64,000 nt of DNA, from NCBI RefSeq assembly GCF_014196925.1, contig NZ_JACIEN010000001.1:496001-560000 (forward strand), given 5' to 3'. A model generated the notes under the pieces. It did no database searches and was not told the origin of the DNA. It worked only from the letters and a program-made list of their open reading frames with translations. A program made the translations under genes and the position numbers. Source of the DNA: Chelatococcus caeni. GTDB lineage: Bacteria; Pseudomonadota; Alphaproteobacteria; Rhizobiales; Beijerinckiaceae. Position 1 is the stretch's first letter. Each line of letters opens with the position of its first letter. Of the stretch, positions 44,987-53,842 are shown one piece after another.

Positions 44987-45457
44987 ATGGCGGATTCGGC
45001 GAATTCAATGCATGGCGCGCAGGCTGACGCGGCCGGAGCGCGCATTCGCACGCTTGCGGCCAATCTCGCCGTCGTGGGCCTCGACAGCGCTCTCGTCTGC
45101 GCCGAGACGGGCGGGCAGGGGCGCGGCACGGCGGAGGCGGCGCGTCGTCTCGCCAGGCTGGCGGCCCGCATGGAAAGGGCGGCCCGGCCGCTGGGCGTGC
45201 CGCAGCGCGCGGATCAGGAAGGGGACGGCTGGCAGGCCGCGATCGAGGTGGCGGAGGAGGCCTCGGCGGTCGCCGGCAGGCTGCTCGCCGCCGCGGTCAA
45301 GGCGCGACGGGCAGCCGATGGTGAAGGCGAGGCGGATGCATCGTCCGCGCCGGTCGGCGCCACGCCCCGCGCCGTGGCGGCGGGCCGGCGCCTCGAGGCC
45401 CGCTCCGGCGACGCGCGCCGCATCGCCGCCTGGCTGCGCGCGAACAAGGTGCGTTGA
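44987..45457 (+). CDS. hypothetical Ala-rich protein
   Basis: A roughly 156-codon gene of unknown function; upstream starts GTG 44963 and ATG 44972 are also possible. The chain is rich in Ala, Arg and Glu with long helix-like stretches such as TAEAARRLARLAARMERAARPLG and GWQAAIEVAEEASAVAGRLLAAAVKARR. No signal peptide, membrane segment or motif is recognised. It is divergent from the L,D-transpeptidase gene. Because Ala/Arg-rich frames occur by chance in GC-rich DNA, the call is tentative. Confidence 0.45.
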   Translation: MADSANSMHGAQADAAGARIRTLAANLAVVGLDSALVCAETGGQGRGTAEAARRLARLAARMERAARPLGVPQRADQEGDGWQAAIEVAEEASAVAGRLLAAAVKARRAADGEGEADASSAPVGATPRAVAAGRRLEARSGDARRIAAWLRANKVR

Positions 45458-45794
45458 CGGAAGAGGAGAGGGAGCGCGCCGTCGGCGCGTGCCCGACCGA
45501 TCGGCCTGCATACGCCACCGCCGTCATGCCCGCGCTCGTCGCGGGCATCCACGCCGCGAAGTTCGGCAACTGCAAGCAGTCGTTGGCCGGGGCAAGCCGG
45601 TCAGGCCTGTCATGTCAAGGGCGTGCAGGCGCGGCGCTCAACGCCGGCCACGGCTCCATCCCGCTGACGATCGCCCCGAACGGTGGGCGTCAATCGACGC
45701 ATGAGTGCGCAAAAAAGTGCGCAAACCGCGTTGTCGGGCAGTGGCCCACGCGTCAGGAATGGCGCTAACGTATTGATTTTGCTGCGGAAAATGA
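45458..45794. other. 337-base gap between hypothetical gene and tRNA-Val
   Basis: No gene supported. It contains one REP-like palindrome (45522-45555). Near 45708-45727 is the short tandem GTGCGCAAAAAAGTGCGCAA, adjacent to the 3' end of tRNA-Val. Frames in this interval look like shadow coding. Confidence 0.5.
45522..45555. repeat. REP-like palindrome, copy 1
   Basis: Arms ATGCCCGCG and CGCGGGCAT (9 bases, perfect) surround CTCGT, flanked by CGTC and CCACGCC. The 34-base unit is identical, in reverse complement, to the unit at 63838-63871. Confidence 0.85.
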
Positions 45795-45869
45795 TGGTGG
45801 GCGTGACAGGGATTGAACCTGTGACCCCTCCCGTGTGAAGGGAGTGCTCTCCCGCTGAGCTACACGCCC
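45795..45869 (-). tRNA. tRNA-Val (anticodon CAC)
   Basis: In transcript sense the acceptor stem is GGGCGTG paired with CACGCCC, followed by A and an encoded CCA. The D-arm TAGCTCAGCGGGAGAGCA is standard. The anticodon arm CTCCC-TTCACAC-GGGAG gives anticodon CAC, reading GUG. The T-arm is CACAGG-TTCAATC-CCTGT with one G-C flank. Total length 75 including CCA. Confidence 0.96.
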
Positions 45870-46019
45870 GAGCCATAGCATCGCCTGCCGTTGCAGGGCT
45901 CGTAGGGCGCCTTCTATGGGCAGCGCGCGTCGGCGTCAAGCGAGGAAGCGCACAATGTCGCGTTGCCCCTGTGCAAAGGCCGCGCTACTGCTCATTTCAT
46001 GTGCGATCGAGAGGGATGA

Positions 46020-46400
46020 ATGCGGCTGCCGCGCCTCCTCGCTGTCCTGGCGCTCGCCTATGCGCTCGCCCTGCAGGCCCTGCTTGCGGGGGCGGTGGGC
46101 GTCATGCCCGCCACGGCGGCGGATGGTTCCGGCGCCACGCTCGAACTCGCCTGGTGCATGCCGGGGGGCGGCGATCACGCGAGCGGGGACGAGGCGCCCG
46201 GCGGGCACCACGACCTGCGCTGCATCCTGGCCTGCGGCCAGCTCACGCCCTCGCCGGCGCTCGTCCCGGCGGCCGTGCCGTCTGCGGCGCCCGTTGCACG
46301 CGCTCTTCTCGACGGACCGGCGCCCCTCGCGGCCGAGCCCCTGTCGCGGCGGGATCTCTCCCGCCTCAAGCCGGCGCCGCGTGCGCCGCCGATGATCTGA
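46020..46400 (+). CDS. DUF2946-like exported protein
   Basis: A 126-residue protein with an N-terminal signal or anchor (LLAVLALAYALALQALLAGAVG). The mature part has few Cys and His: ELAWCMPGGGDHAS, then GHHDLRCILACGQ, which fit the DUF2946 type of small secreted proteins often found next to copper genes. Metal binding by the Cys/His pairs is inference. It lies about 97 bases upstream of the PCu(A)C gene on the same strand. Confidence 0.68.
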   Translation: MRLPRLLAVLALAYALALQALLAGAVGVMPATAADGSGATLELAWCMPGGGDHASGDEAPGGHHDLRCILACGQLTPSPALVPAAVPSAAPVARALLDGPAPLAAEPLSRRDLSRLKPAPRAPPMI

Positions 46401-46496
46401 TCCCGATCAAGCGCTTTCAGGCATTCACGGCGTATGTGGGAGCCATTGACGGACATGGGAGCCGTCGCCCGCCCGCCGCCATCGGAGATCAGGTTC

Positions 46497-47060
46497 ATGA
46501 CATCGCTGTCCCGCGCCGGCCTCGCCGCGCATCCCACCCCATCCCGCCGCCGCTTCCTCGTCGGCGCGGCGGTCCTCGCCGTCGGCCTCGCGGCGCTCCC
46601 AAGCTTCTTCTCGGGCCCCGTCTCGGCGCACGGCTACAAGGCCGGCGCCCTCAAGATCGGCCATCCCTGGTCGCGCGCGACGCCGGCCAATGCCCCGGTC
46701 GCCGGCGGCTTCATGACCATCGAGAACACCGGCGACATGGACGACCGGCTCGTTGCCGTCAGCGCCGAGATCTCCCCGCGCGGCGAGATCCACGAAATGA
46801 AGATGGAGGGGGACGTCATGAAGATGAGCCAGCTCCCCGACGGGCTCGTCATCAAGGCGGGCGAGACGGTGAAGCTCGCGCCCGGCGGCTACCATCTCAT
46901 GTTCATGCCCTTGCAGCGGCAGCTGAAGGAGGGCGAGGCCTTCAAGGGCGAGCTCGTCTTCGAGAAGGCCGGCAAGGTCGCGGTCGAGTTCAAGGTGGAG
47001 GGCATCGGCGCCCGCGGCGACGGCAAGGCCGACGCGCACAAGAGCCACACCACCCATTGA
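46497..47060 (+). CDS. periplasmic copper chaperone PCu(A)C
   Basis: A 187-residue exported protein. The leader contains a twin Arg-like SRRRFLVGAAVLAVGLAALPSFF segment, so Tat export is possible. The cupredoxin-like domain has GFMTIENTGDMDD, then the Cu(I) site: EIHEMKMEGDVMKM and GGYHLMFMPLQRQLKEGE, giving the H(M)X10M...HXM pattern. A His-rich tail (AHKSHTTH) can bind additional metal. It delivers copper to the CuA site or to SCO for cytochrome oxidase. The SCO gene starts 11 bases downstream. Confidence 0.93.
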   Translation: MTSLSRAGLAAHPTPSRRRFLVGAAVLAVGLAALPSFFSGPVSAHGYKAGALKIGHPWSRATPANAPVAGGFMTIENTGDMDDRLVAVSAEISPRGEIHEMKMEGDVMKMSQLPDGLVIKAGETVKLAPGGYHLMFMPLQRQLKEGEAFKGELVFEKAGKVAVEFKVEGIGARGDGKADAHKSHTTH

Positions 47061-47071
47061 GGAGCAGCGCC

Positions 47072-47677
47072 ATGAGCCGTTTGCGCATCATCCTGTGGAG
47101 CCTCGTCGCCGTCATCGCGCTGGTCGCGGGCGCCCTGTGGATCGTCGGCGATCGTCTCGTGGCGCCCCAGGGGGGCGTCCGGACGAGCGGCGTCGCCAAT
47201 ATCGGCGGACCGTTCACCCTGACGACACACGACGGCAAGAAGCTGTCGTCGGCCGAACTGGCCGGGCGCCCCTTCGCCGTCTTCTTCGGCTTCACCCATT
47301 GCCCGGACGTGTGCCCGACGACGCTCTTCGAGATGTCGGAGAACCTGAAGGCGCTCGGGCCGGACGGGGACAAGCTCACCGTCCTGTTCATCTCGGTCGA
47401 TCCCGAGCGCGACACGCGTGAATTGATGGCGACTTACCTCGAGTCGTTCGACCCCCGCATCGTCGGCCTCACCGGCACCCAGGAGGAGATCGACGCGGTG
47501 GTGAAGGCCTATCGCGCCACCTACCAGCGCGTGCCGACCGAGGGGGACGGCTACACCGTCAACCACACCGCCTCGGTCTATCTTATGGATCGGCAGGGGC
47601 ATTTCGCCGGCACGCTCGACTATCACGAGCAGCAGGACACGCAGATGCGCAAGCTGCGCCGGCTCGTCGAGGGCTGA
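47072..47677 (+). CDS. SCO1/SenC-family copper chaperone
   Basis: A 201-residue membrane-anchored thioredoxin-fold protein. The N-terminal helix (IILWSLVAVIALVAGALWIV) anchors it. Copper-binding CXXXC is in GFTHCPDVCPTTLFEM and the third ligand His in GYTVNHTASVYLMD. It inserts copper into CuA of cytochrome c oxidase together with PCu(A)C. It is the last gene of the copper set and converges on gph with 6 bases between stops. Confidence 0.93.
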   Translation: MSRLRIILWSLVAVIALVAGALWIVGDRLVAPQGGVRTSGVANIGGPFTLTTHDGKKLSSAELAGRPFAVFFGFTHCPDVCPTTLFEMSENLKALGPDGDKLTVLFISVDPERDTRELMATYLESFDPRIVGLTGTQEEIDAVVKAYRATYQRVPTEGDGYTVNHTASVYLMDRQGHFAGTLDYHEQQDTQMRKLRRLVEG

Positions 47678-47683
47678 CGCTGC

Positions 47684-48379
47684 TCAGGAACGGGCGAGGG
47701 AGCTGCGGCGGGACAGTGCCGCCGCGGCATCCCACAGGGCGTCGAAATGCTCGATGATGATGTCGGGGCCGAGCTCGCTCACCGGCGTCATGGTGTAGCC
47801 GAAGGGCACGGCGATGACCGGGATGCCGGCGGCCTTTGCGGTCGCGATGTCGGTCTGCGAATCGCCCACCATCAGGGCCGCCTCCGGCACGCCGCCGGCG
47901 GCCGCGACCGTCATCGTCAGGTGGCGCGGGTCGGGCTTCGAGAACGGGAAGGTGTCACGCCCGCAGATGGCGTGGAAGTGCCCCGCGATGCCGAGCGCCT
48001 CGAGCAGCATGACGGAATGGTGCTCGAACTTGTTGGTGCAGACGGCGAGCCGCCAGCCGGCGGCGCGGAACCGCTCGAGGGCCGCCGCGACACCGGGAAA
48101 GAGCCGCGTCTCGACCGCGATGCGTCCCGCATAGATGACGAGGAAGCGCTCGAAGAGCGCATCGAGATGCGCGGGCGCGACGCTGCGGCCGTTCGCCGCG
48201 ATGCCTCGTTCGAGCAGCGCCCGGGCGCCTGCGCCGATGAGGTCCCGCGCCTCGCTGAGGGGCAGCTCCTCGAGCCCCTCTTCGGCGAGGATCAGGTTCA
48301 GCGTCGCGATGAGGTCGGGCGCGGTGTCGGCCAGGGTGCCGTCGAGGTCGAAGACGATGGTCGCGATGGTGTCGGACAT
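47684..48379 (-). CDS. gph: phosphoglycolate phosphatase (HAD family)
   Basis: A 231-residue HAD hydrolase. Motif I is VFDLDGTLADTAPDLIATLNLIL with the nucleophilic and acid/base Asp pair. Motif II VCTNKF, motif III Lys in FSKPDPRHL and motif IV GDSQTDIATAKAAGIPVIAVPFGY are all present. The cap is the C1 helical type. It dephosphorylates 2-phosphoglycolate arising from photorespiration or DNA repair. Proximity to rpiA suggests a link to pentose or Calvin-type metabolism, but this is only a common gene neighbourhood. Confidence 0.9.
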   Translation of the reverse strand: MSDTIATIVFDLDGTLADTAPDLIATLNLILAEEGLEELPLSEARDLIGAGARALLERGIAANGRSVAPAHLDALFERFLVIYAGRIAVETRLFPGVAAALERFRAAGWRLAVCTNKFEHHSVMLLEALGIAGHFHAICGRDTFPFSKPDPRHLTMTVAAAGGVPEAALMVGDSQTDIATAKAAGIPVIAVPFGYTMTPVSELGPDIIIEHFDALWDAAAALSRRSSLARS

Positions 48380-48506
48380 GGCAGAGCGCTAGCCGATGCC
48401 GCCGGCGCGGGCAAGCCCGGCGAGCCGTCGGGGCTGTGGGCGGCCCCGTTCCCCGGGGCGGCGCGATGGTAGAATGCCGGCGCGATTCGCCCGCATCGGA
48501 GTTGTC

Positions 48507-48950
48507 ATGTCGCCCATCGTGAAGTTTCCCGCCGCCGCTGCGCTGCTCGCCGCCCTCGTCCTGCCCGCGCAGGCCAACCAGTTCGAGTTCAAGGCCGCCC
48601 CGCAGACCGACCTCAACCGCATCTACCGCATCGATCGCGTCACGGGCGAGGTCGGCGCCTGCCAGTACGGCCTCAAGGAAGGCACCATCGGCGTCACCTT
48701 CTGCTATCCCGCCGGCGAGGGGGCCGGTCCGCAGAAGCCGGGGGAATACGGTCTCGTCGCCTCGCACCACCAGAAGGAGGCGGGCGTCTTCCGCGTCAAT
48801 TACCGCAGCGGGGAGATGAGCGTCTGCTACGTCTTCAACGATCAGGTCGTGTGCACGCCGCAGGCCACCAGCGCCGCCCCGGCTAGCGGGGAGGGCGGCG
48901 AGCAGCCGGCCGGGGGCGAGAGCGGCCAGCGCGGCTCCGGCGCACGGTGA
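48507..48950 (+). CDS. exported hypothetical protein
   Basis: A 147-residue protein of unknown function. Signal peptide residues 1-23 ([16 protein letters not shown]). The mature domain reads [55 protein letters not shown], containing two Cys pairs that could form disulfides. The C-terminal 28 residues are low-complexity Gly/Ala/Glu. CGGAG precedes ATG. It sits between gph and rpiA, as similar small exported genes do in other Rhizobiales. Confidence 0.72.
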   Translation: MSPIVKFPAAAALLAALVLPAQANQFEFKAAPQTDLNRIYRIDRVTGEVGACQYGLKEGTIGVTFCYPAGEGAGPQKPGEYGLVASHHQKEAGVFRVNYRSGEMSVCYVFNDQVVCTPQATSAAPASGEGGEQPAGGESGQRGSGAR

Positions 48951-49074
48951 GCCCGCTGCCTTTCCGCTGCCCGAAGCGCATGGTAAAGCGGCTCAGGACA
49001 AGCGGACCGGCACGGGCGGCGGCCGACAGGGCATGCGGCGCACCGGCCGGCGGATTCGGGGCGGATTGTTTGGG

Positions 49075-49776
49075 ATGAATGCCGAAGAGATGAAGCGCGC
49101 CGCGGCGGCGCGCGCAGCCGAACTGGTGCGGGACGGCATGCGCCTTGGCCTCGGCACGGGGTCGACCGCCCGCCATTTCGTCGCCATCGTCGGCGAGAAG
49201 GTGCGGGCCGGGCTCAAGGTCGTCTGCGTGCCGACCTCGGAGGCGACGCGCCTGCAGGCCGAGGCGGAGGGCATTCCCCTCACGACGCTCGACGAGACGC
49301 CCGCGCTCGACCTCACCGTCGACGGGGCCGACGAGCTCGACGACAGTCTGCGCCTCATCAAGGGCGGCGGCGGCGCGCTCCTGCGCGAGAAGATCGTCGC
49401 GGCGGCGAGCCGGCGCATGGTCGTCATCGCCGATGGCTCCAAGCATGTCGACGTCCTCGGGCGCTTTCCGCTGCCCATCGAGGTCAATCCCTTCGGGCTG
49501 CGCGCGACGCAAGAGGCGATCGTGCAGGTCCTCGCGCGGCGCTGGCCCTCGGCCCCGCTGACGCTGCGGCGGGGGACGGACGGCAATCCCTACGTCACCG
49601 ACGGCGGCCATTTCATCCTCGACGCCGCGCTTCAGCGCATCGACGAGCCGGAGGCGCTGGCAAACGACCTCGTCGCCATTCCGGGCGTCGTCGAGCACGG
49701 GCTCTTCCTCGGCCTCGCGTCCGGGGCCGTCATCGCGACGGACGGGGGACTCGTGGAGCTCGGCCAGCTCGGCTGA
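49075..49776 (+). CDS. rpiA: ribose-5-phosphate isomerase A
   Basis: A 233-residue enzyme that interconverts ribose 5-phosphate and ribulose 5-phosphate. The conserved blocks are [12 protein letters not shown] (phosphate loop), [42 protein letters not shown] (Asp and Lys of the active site with catalytic Glu nearby) and [17 protein letters not shown] 49075 is the family start; the open frame from 49033 adds 14 unlikely residues. Confidence 0.95.
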   Translation: MNAEEMKRAAAARAAELVRDGMRLGLGTGSTARHFVAIVGEKVRAGLKVVCVPTSEATRLQAEAEGIPLTTLDETPALDLTVDGADELDDSLRLIKGGGGALLREKIVAAASRRMVVIADGSKHVDVLGRFPLPIEVNPFGLRATQEAIVQVLARRWPSAPLTLRRGTDGNPYVTDGGHFILDAALQRIDEPEALANDLVAIPGVVEHGLFLGLASGAVIATDGGLVELGQLG

Positions 49777-49880
49777 GACCCCGCAAGATATTGACTTCGA
49801 TCACGGTTCCGTCGTTCTGATCGCAGCGATCCGCACGACATGCGCATGAAGCGCGCGAGGCGCCAGGGAGATACCGATCA

Positions 49881-50381
49881 ATGAAGCGTACAGCCATTCA
49901 CGTTGCGGCCGCCGTCGTCGCCTTCACCCTCGCCGGCCCGGCATTCGCCCAGGACACGGGCAGCATCACCCCGGCCAAGGTCGAGGCCGCGCGCCAGATC
50001 GTGACGGGCTCGGGCATGGACCGCTCCTTCGAGGCCCTGGTGCCGACCTTCGCCCAGCGCATCAAGCAGACCTACGTCACCCGCCCCGAGGTCACGAAGG
50101 ACCTCGACGAGGTGCTGGCGCAGGTGCAGCCCTCCATCGAGAGCAAGAAGGATGACCTGGTCGACACGGCCTCCAAGATCCTTGCGAGCCGCATGACCGA
50201 GGCCGACCTCAAGGCTGCCGCCGCCTTCTTCGGCTCCGACGCGGGCAAGGCCTATGTCGCCGCGCAGCCGGCGGTCCTCGACGACCTCTACCTCGCCATG
50301 CAGGACTGGACCGGGCGCGTCTTCGAGGAGACGATGACCCAGGTGCGCGCCGAGATGGCCAAGCGCGGCCACCAGCTCTGA
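49881..50381 (+). CDS. exported DUF2059 protein
   Basis: A 166-residue exported helical protein. Signal peptide residues 1-23 ends AFAQ. The DUF2059 domain covers most of the mature chain: AARQIVTGSGMDRSFEALVPTFAQRIKQTY, then LASRMTEADLKAAAAFFGSDAGKAYVAAQP. Function is unknown in the family; a periplasmic location is expected. It follows rpiA by about 100 bases and is ended by a strong terminator. Confidence 0.88.
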   Translation: MKRTAIHVAAAVVAFTLAGPAFAQDTGSITPAKVEAARQIVTGSGMDRSFEALVPTFAQRIKQTYVTRPEVTKDLDEVLAQVQPSIESKKDDLVDTASKILASRMTEADLKAAAAFFGSDAGKAYVAAQPAVLDDLYLAMQDWTGRVFEETMTQVRAEMAKRGHQL

Positions 50382-50406
50382 ACCTTCCGCGCGGGAGCGC
50401 AGAAAG

Positions 50407-50438
50407 AAACCGGCGGCCGCCGCGGTCGCCGGTTTTTC
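50407..50438. terminator. terminator between DUF2059 gene and tctA
   Basis: Arms AAACCGGCG (50407-50415) and CGCCGGTTT (50427-50435) enclose an 11-base GC-rich loop and run into TTC TTT. The A-run before it makes it usable by the convergent tctA transcript. Confidence 0.85.
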
Positions 50439-50458
50439 TTTGGCCGCCTCCGGCGCCT

Positions 50459-51961
50459 TCAGTCCTCTTCGGCCTTGAAGCGCGACAGGCCCCTGAAGAG
50501 GACGGGAGCCACCAGCGCCAGCGCCGCGATGGCGAGCAGCGTGGCCGCGAGGGGGCTCTCGATCAGCGCCATCGGGTCGCCGAGGCTGATCTGCAGCGCG
50601 CGCCGCAGCTGTGTCTCGGCCATCGGTCCGAGGATGAGCCCGACCACCATCGGCGCGATCGGGTAGTCGTAGCGCCGCATGACGAAGCCGAGGAGGCCGA
50701 AGACCGCGAGCATGACGAGCTCGACGGGCGAGGGGTTGGCGGCGATCGTCCCCATGGCCGCGAAGACGAGGATGCCCGCATAGAGCCAGGGCTGCGGAAT
50801 GGCGAGCAGCCGCACCCACAGGCCGATGAGCGGCAGGTTGAGGATCACCAGCATCACATTGGCGATGAACAGGCTGGCGATGAGGCCCCAGACGAGGTCG
50901 GGCCGCTCGGCAAAGAGCAGCGGGCCGGGATTGAGGCCGTACTGCTGAAAGCCGGCGAGCATGATGGCCGCCGTCGCCGAGGTCGGCAGCCCGAGGGTGA
51001 GGAGCGGCATCAGGGTGCCCGCGGCGGAGGCGTTGTTGGCCGCCTCGGGACCCGCGACGCCCTCGATGGCGCCCTTGCCGAATTCCTCCGGGTGCTTCGT
51101 CAGCCTCTTCTCGATGGTATAGGAGAGGAAGGTCGGGATCTCGGCGCCGCCGGCGGGCAGCGAGCCGATGGGAAAGCCGAGCGCCGTGCCGCGCAGCCAC
51201 GGCTTCCACGAACGCTTCCAGTCCTCCCTCGTCATCCACAAAGAGCCGCGCACCGGCTCGATCGTCTCGGGCGCGTGCTTCATGCGCGAGGCGACGAAGA
51301 GCGCTTCGCCCACGGCGAAGAGCCCGACGGCCAGCGTCGTCACCTCGATGCCGTCGAGCAGCTCCGGCACGCCGAAGGTCAGCCGCGCCTGGCCGCTCAG
51401 CGCATCGATGCCGACGAGGCCGAGCATGAGGCCGATGAAGAGGCTGGTGAGGCCGCGCAGCGGTGAATCGCCGAAGGTCGCCGATACGGTGACGAAGGCC
51501 ACGATCATCAGGGCGAAATAATCGGCCGGTCCGAACTGGATGGCGATCTCGACCAGCCACGGGGCGAACAGCGCAAGGCCGATGGTGGCGATGAGCCCGG
51601 CGACGAAGGAACCGACGGCGGAGGTGGCGAGCGCGGGCCCGCCCCGCCCGGCCTTGGCCATCTTGTTGCCCTCGAGCGCCGTGATCATCGAGGCGCTCTC
51701 GCCGGGCGTGTTGATGAGGATCGACGTGGTCGATCCGCCGTACATGCCGCCGTAGTAGATGCCGGCGAACATGATGAGCGAGCCCGTCGGGTCGAGCTTG
51801 AAGGTGACGGGCAGGAGGAGCGCCACGGTGAGCGCCGGGCCGATGCCCGGCAGGACGCCGACGGCGGTGCCGAGGAAGACGCCGATGAGGGCGAAGAGCA
51901 GCTTCGTCGGCTCGAAGGCGACGGAAAAGCCCTGCGCCAGCGCGAAGACGGAATCGAGCAC
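50459..51961 (-). CDS. tctA: tripartite tricarboxylate transporter permease TctA
   Basis: A 500-residue, about 12-helix permease. Readable TctA hallmarks are [80 protein letters not shown] and [26 protein letters not shown]. It works with TctB and TctC to import citrate-like tricarboxylates or other carboxylates using an ion gradient. It follows tctB by 11 bases. Confidence 0.95.
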   Translation of the reverse strand: MLDSVFALAQGFSVAFEPTKLLFALIGVFLGTAVGVLPGIGPALTVALLLPVTFKLDPTGSLIMFAGIYYGGMYGGSTTSILINTPGESASMITALEGNKMAKAGRGGPALATSAVGSFVAGLIATIGLALFAPWLVEIAIQFGPADYFALMIVAFVTVSATFGDSPLRGLTSLFIGLMLGLVGIDALSGQARLTFGVPELLDGIEVTTLAVGLFAVGEALFVASRMKHAPETIEPVRGSLWMTREDWKRSWKPWLRGTALGFPIGSLPAGGAEIPTFLSYTIEKRLTKHPEEFGKGAIEGVAGPEAANNASAAGTLMPLLTLGLPTSATAAIMLAGFQQYGLNPGPLLFAERPDLVWGLIASLFIANVMLVILNLPLIGLWVRLLAIPQPWLYAGILVFAAMGTIAANPSPVELVMLAVFGLLGFVMRRYDYPIAPMVVGLILGPMAETQLRRALQISLGDPMALIESPLAATLLAIAALALVAPVLFRGLSRFKAEED

Positions 51962-51972
51962 CGGAGGACCTT

Positions 51973-52464
51973 TCAGAAAAGCCGCTCGATCGGCCCCTGC
52001 GGCAGCGACAGGGCGAGAAGCTTGGTGAAGCCGAGATAGACGAGCAGGCCGAGCACGACCCCGATGCCGAGATCGGTGGCGAGCGCCCGCCGGCCGAAGC
52101 CGCGCGCCGTCAGGCCGAAGAGCAGCGCCATGGCGGGAATGAAGCCGCCGCCGGCGGTGATGGTCGCGATCATGGCGGCGATGCCGGCGAGGATGGTGAG
52201 GACGGCGGCGTTGTCGCTCTGTTCCGGCACCGGGATCTTGCCGCGCACCGCGGCGACGATCGTACCGGCGGCGAGCGCGGCAAGGCCGGCGGCGACGGCC
52301 CAGGAGGCGGCGCTCGGGCCGATGCCGGCATAGCTCGACACCGCCCCCATGCCCATGGCGTCCCGGGCGACGGCTCCCGCGAGCGCCAGCAGCCCGGCGG
52401 CGATGGCGAAGCCGACGGGATCACGCTTGCGGCCGTCGTTCCGGCCATCTTCCTCTTGCGTCAT
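51973..52464 (-). CDS. tctB: tripartite tricarboxylate transporter TctB subunit
   Basis: A 163-residue membrane protein with four hydrophobic helices ([71 protein letters not shown]). Poor sequence conservation is normal for TctB. The start ATG 52464 ([10 protein letters not shown]) has GGAAG upstream. It is between tctC and tctA. The 200 bases separating it from the tctC stop contain no further gene. Confidence 0.85.
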   Translation of the reverse strand: MTQEEDGRNDGRKRDPVGFAIAAGLLALAGAVARDAMGMGAVSSYAGIGPSAASWAVAAGLAALAAGTIVAAVRGKIPVPEQSDNAAVLTILAGIAAMIATITAGGGFIPAMALLFGLTARGFGRRALATDLGIGVVLGLLVYLGFTKLLALSLPQGPIERLF

Positions 52465-52664
52465 GACAGGCTTCCTTCCGGAGGGCTCCCGCGGCGTGGC
52501 TGCGTCATCGGCTGCCGATCGGGCGCGGCAACGCGTGAAGGCCGGGCGGCGGGACCGGAGATGCGAGGACGGTGCGGGAGCGCGGGCGGGGCGCTCCGCA
52601 GATGGGGCGAGGGCGGCGGCGAACCCATCCGCCGCCCTTCGGGAATGACGCGCGGTTCGCGCGG

Positions 52665-53633
52665 TCAGTTCACGAGGCCGATCGACTTCAGCACCTCGCC
52701 GACGCGCACCTGCTCGTTCTTGAGGTAGGCCGCGAAGTCGTCGCCGGCGAGATAGGCGTCGTCCCAGCCCTTGGCCTTGAGCGTCTCCTGCCACTGGTTC
52801 GACTTGACCATCTTGTCGATGGCCTCGAGCAGCGCCTTCTTCTGCTCGTCGCTGAGGCCCGGAGGGGCGACGACCGAGCGCCAGTTGACGATGGCGAGGT
52901 CGATGCCCTCGGACTTCAGGGTCGGGGCGTCGATGCCCTGCACCGGCTCCTCGGCCGCGATGGCGATGAGGCGCAGCTTGCCGGCCTTCACCTGGCCCTC
53001 GAACTCGCCGTAGCCCGACACGCCGGCCGTCACCTTGCCGCCGAGAATGGCCGCCAGGGCCTCGCCGCCGCCGGAGAAGGGCACGTAGTTGATCTTGGTG
53101 GGATCGACGCCGATGGCCTTGGCGAAGAGCCCGACCATGATGTGGTCGGTGCCGCCGGCCGAGCCGCCGGCCCAGGTCACCTTGGCGGGATCGGCCTTCA
53201 GCGCCTCGGCGAGGTCCTTCGCGCTCTTGATCGGCGAATCGGCCGGCACGACGATCGCCTGGTTCTCGGCCGTGAGCCGCGCGATCGGCGTGACCTGCTC
53301 GAGGGTCACGGGCGACTTGTTGGTGAGGATGGCGCCCACCATGACGAAGCCGTTGACCATGAGCTGCGAGCCGTCGCCCTTGGCATTGACGAATTGCGCG
53401 AGCCCGACGGTGCCGCCGGCGCCCGGCACGTTGACCACCTGCGCGCTCTTCACGGCGCCGCTTTCGGTCAGGGCCGCCTGCATGGCGCGCGCCGTCTGGT
53501 CCCAGCCGCCGCCCGGCGCGGCCGGCGCCATGATCTTCAGTTCGAGGCTCTGGCCGAGCGCGCCCGTGGACAGGCCCGCGGCCACGACGAGCGCGGCGAC
53601 GGCCCCGGCGACCGATTTGTACGAACGGAACAT
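52665..53633 (-). CDS. tctC: tripartite tricarboxylate transporter substrate-binding protein TctC
   Basis: A 322-residue periplasmic binding protein of the Bug/TctC family. Signal peptide residues 1-27 (AAVAALVVAAGLSTGALG). The mature chain has LKIMAPAAPGGGWDQTARAMQAAL, NVPGAGGTVGLAQFVNAKG and WAGGSAGGTDHIMVGLFAKAIG, which are family-defining phosphate-like loops around a carboxylate ligand. The PGGGWDQ variant is typical of TctC proper. It is first gene of the leftward tctCBA operon. Confidence 0.93.
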   Translation of the reverse strand: MFRSYKSVAGAVAALVVAAGLSTGALGQSLELKIMAPAAPGGGWDQTARAMQAALTESGAVKSAQVVNVPGAGGTVGLAQFVNAKGDGSQLMVNGFVMVGAILTNKSPVTLEQVTPIARLTAENQAIVVPADSPIKSAKDLAEALKADPAKVTWAGGSAGGTDHIMVGLFAKAIGVDPTKINYVPFSGGGEALAAILGGKVTAGVSGYGEFEGQVKAGKLRLIAIAAEEPVQGIDAPTLKSEGIDLAIVNWRSVVAPPGLSDEQKKALLEAIDKMVKSNQWQETLKAKGWDDAYLAGDDFAAYLKNEQVRVGEVLKSIGLVN

Positions 53634-53842
53634 GTGCTTCCTCCCATTTTACGGACTATTCTTGCTGATAGGACGCGGACGGTATCGGCGGCTTCTTCCC
53701 CCATCAAGCGAACTTCACGCCACAATATATCGCAACAATAGCGCCGTCGCGGGCCTTTGCGGCTTCCCCTTTCGCAGGGCTTCTTCTAAAGCCGGGACCG
53801 TCGCATCTTCGAATCCAGCGAGCGCCCTTCTTGCCTCTCGCC

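Noticed and set aside
45610-45939. A 109-codon minus-strand frame spanning tRNA-Val, including the phrase SSAGEHSLHTGGVTGSIPVTPT.
   Set aside because: This is the well-known spurious translation of a tRNA gene.
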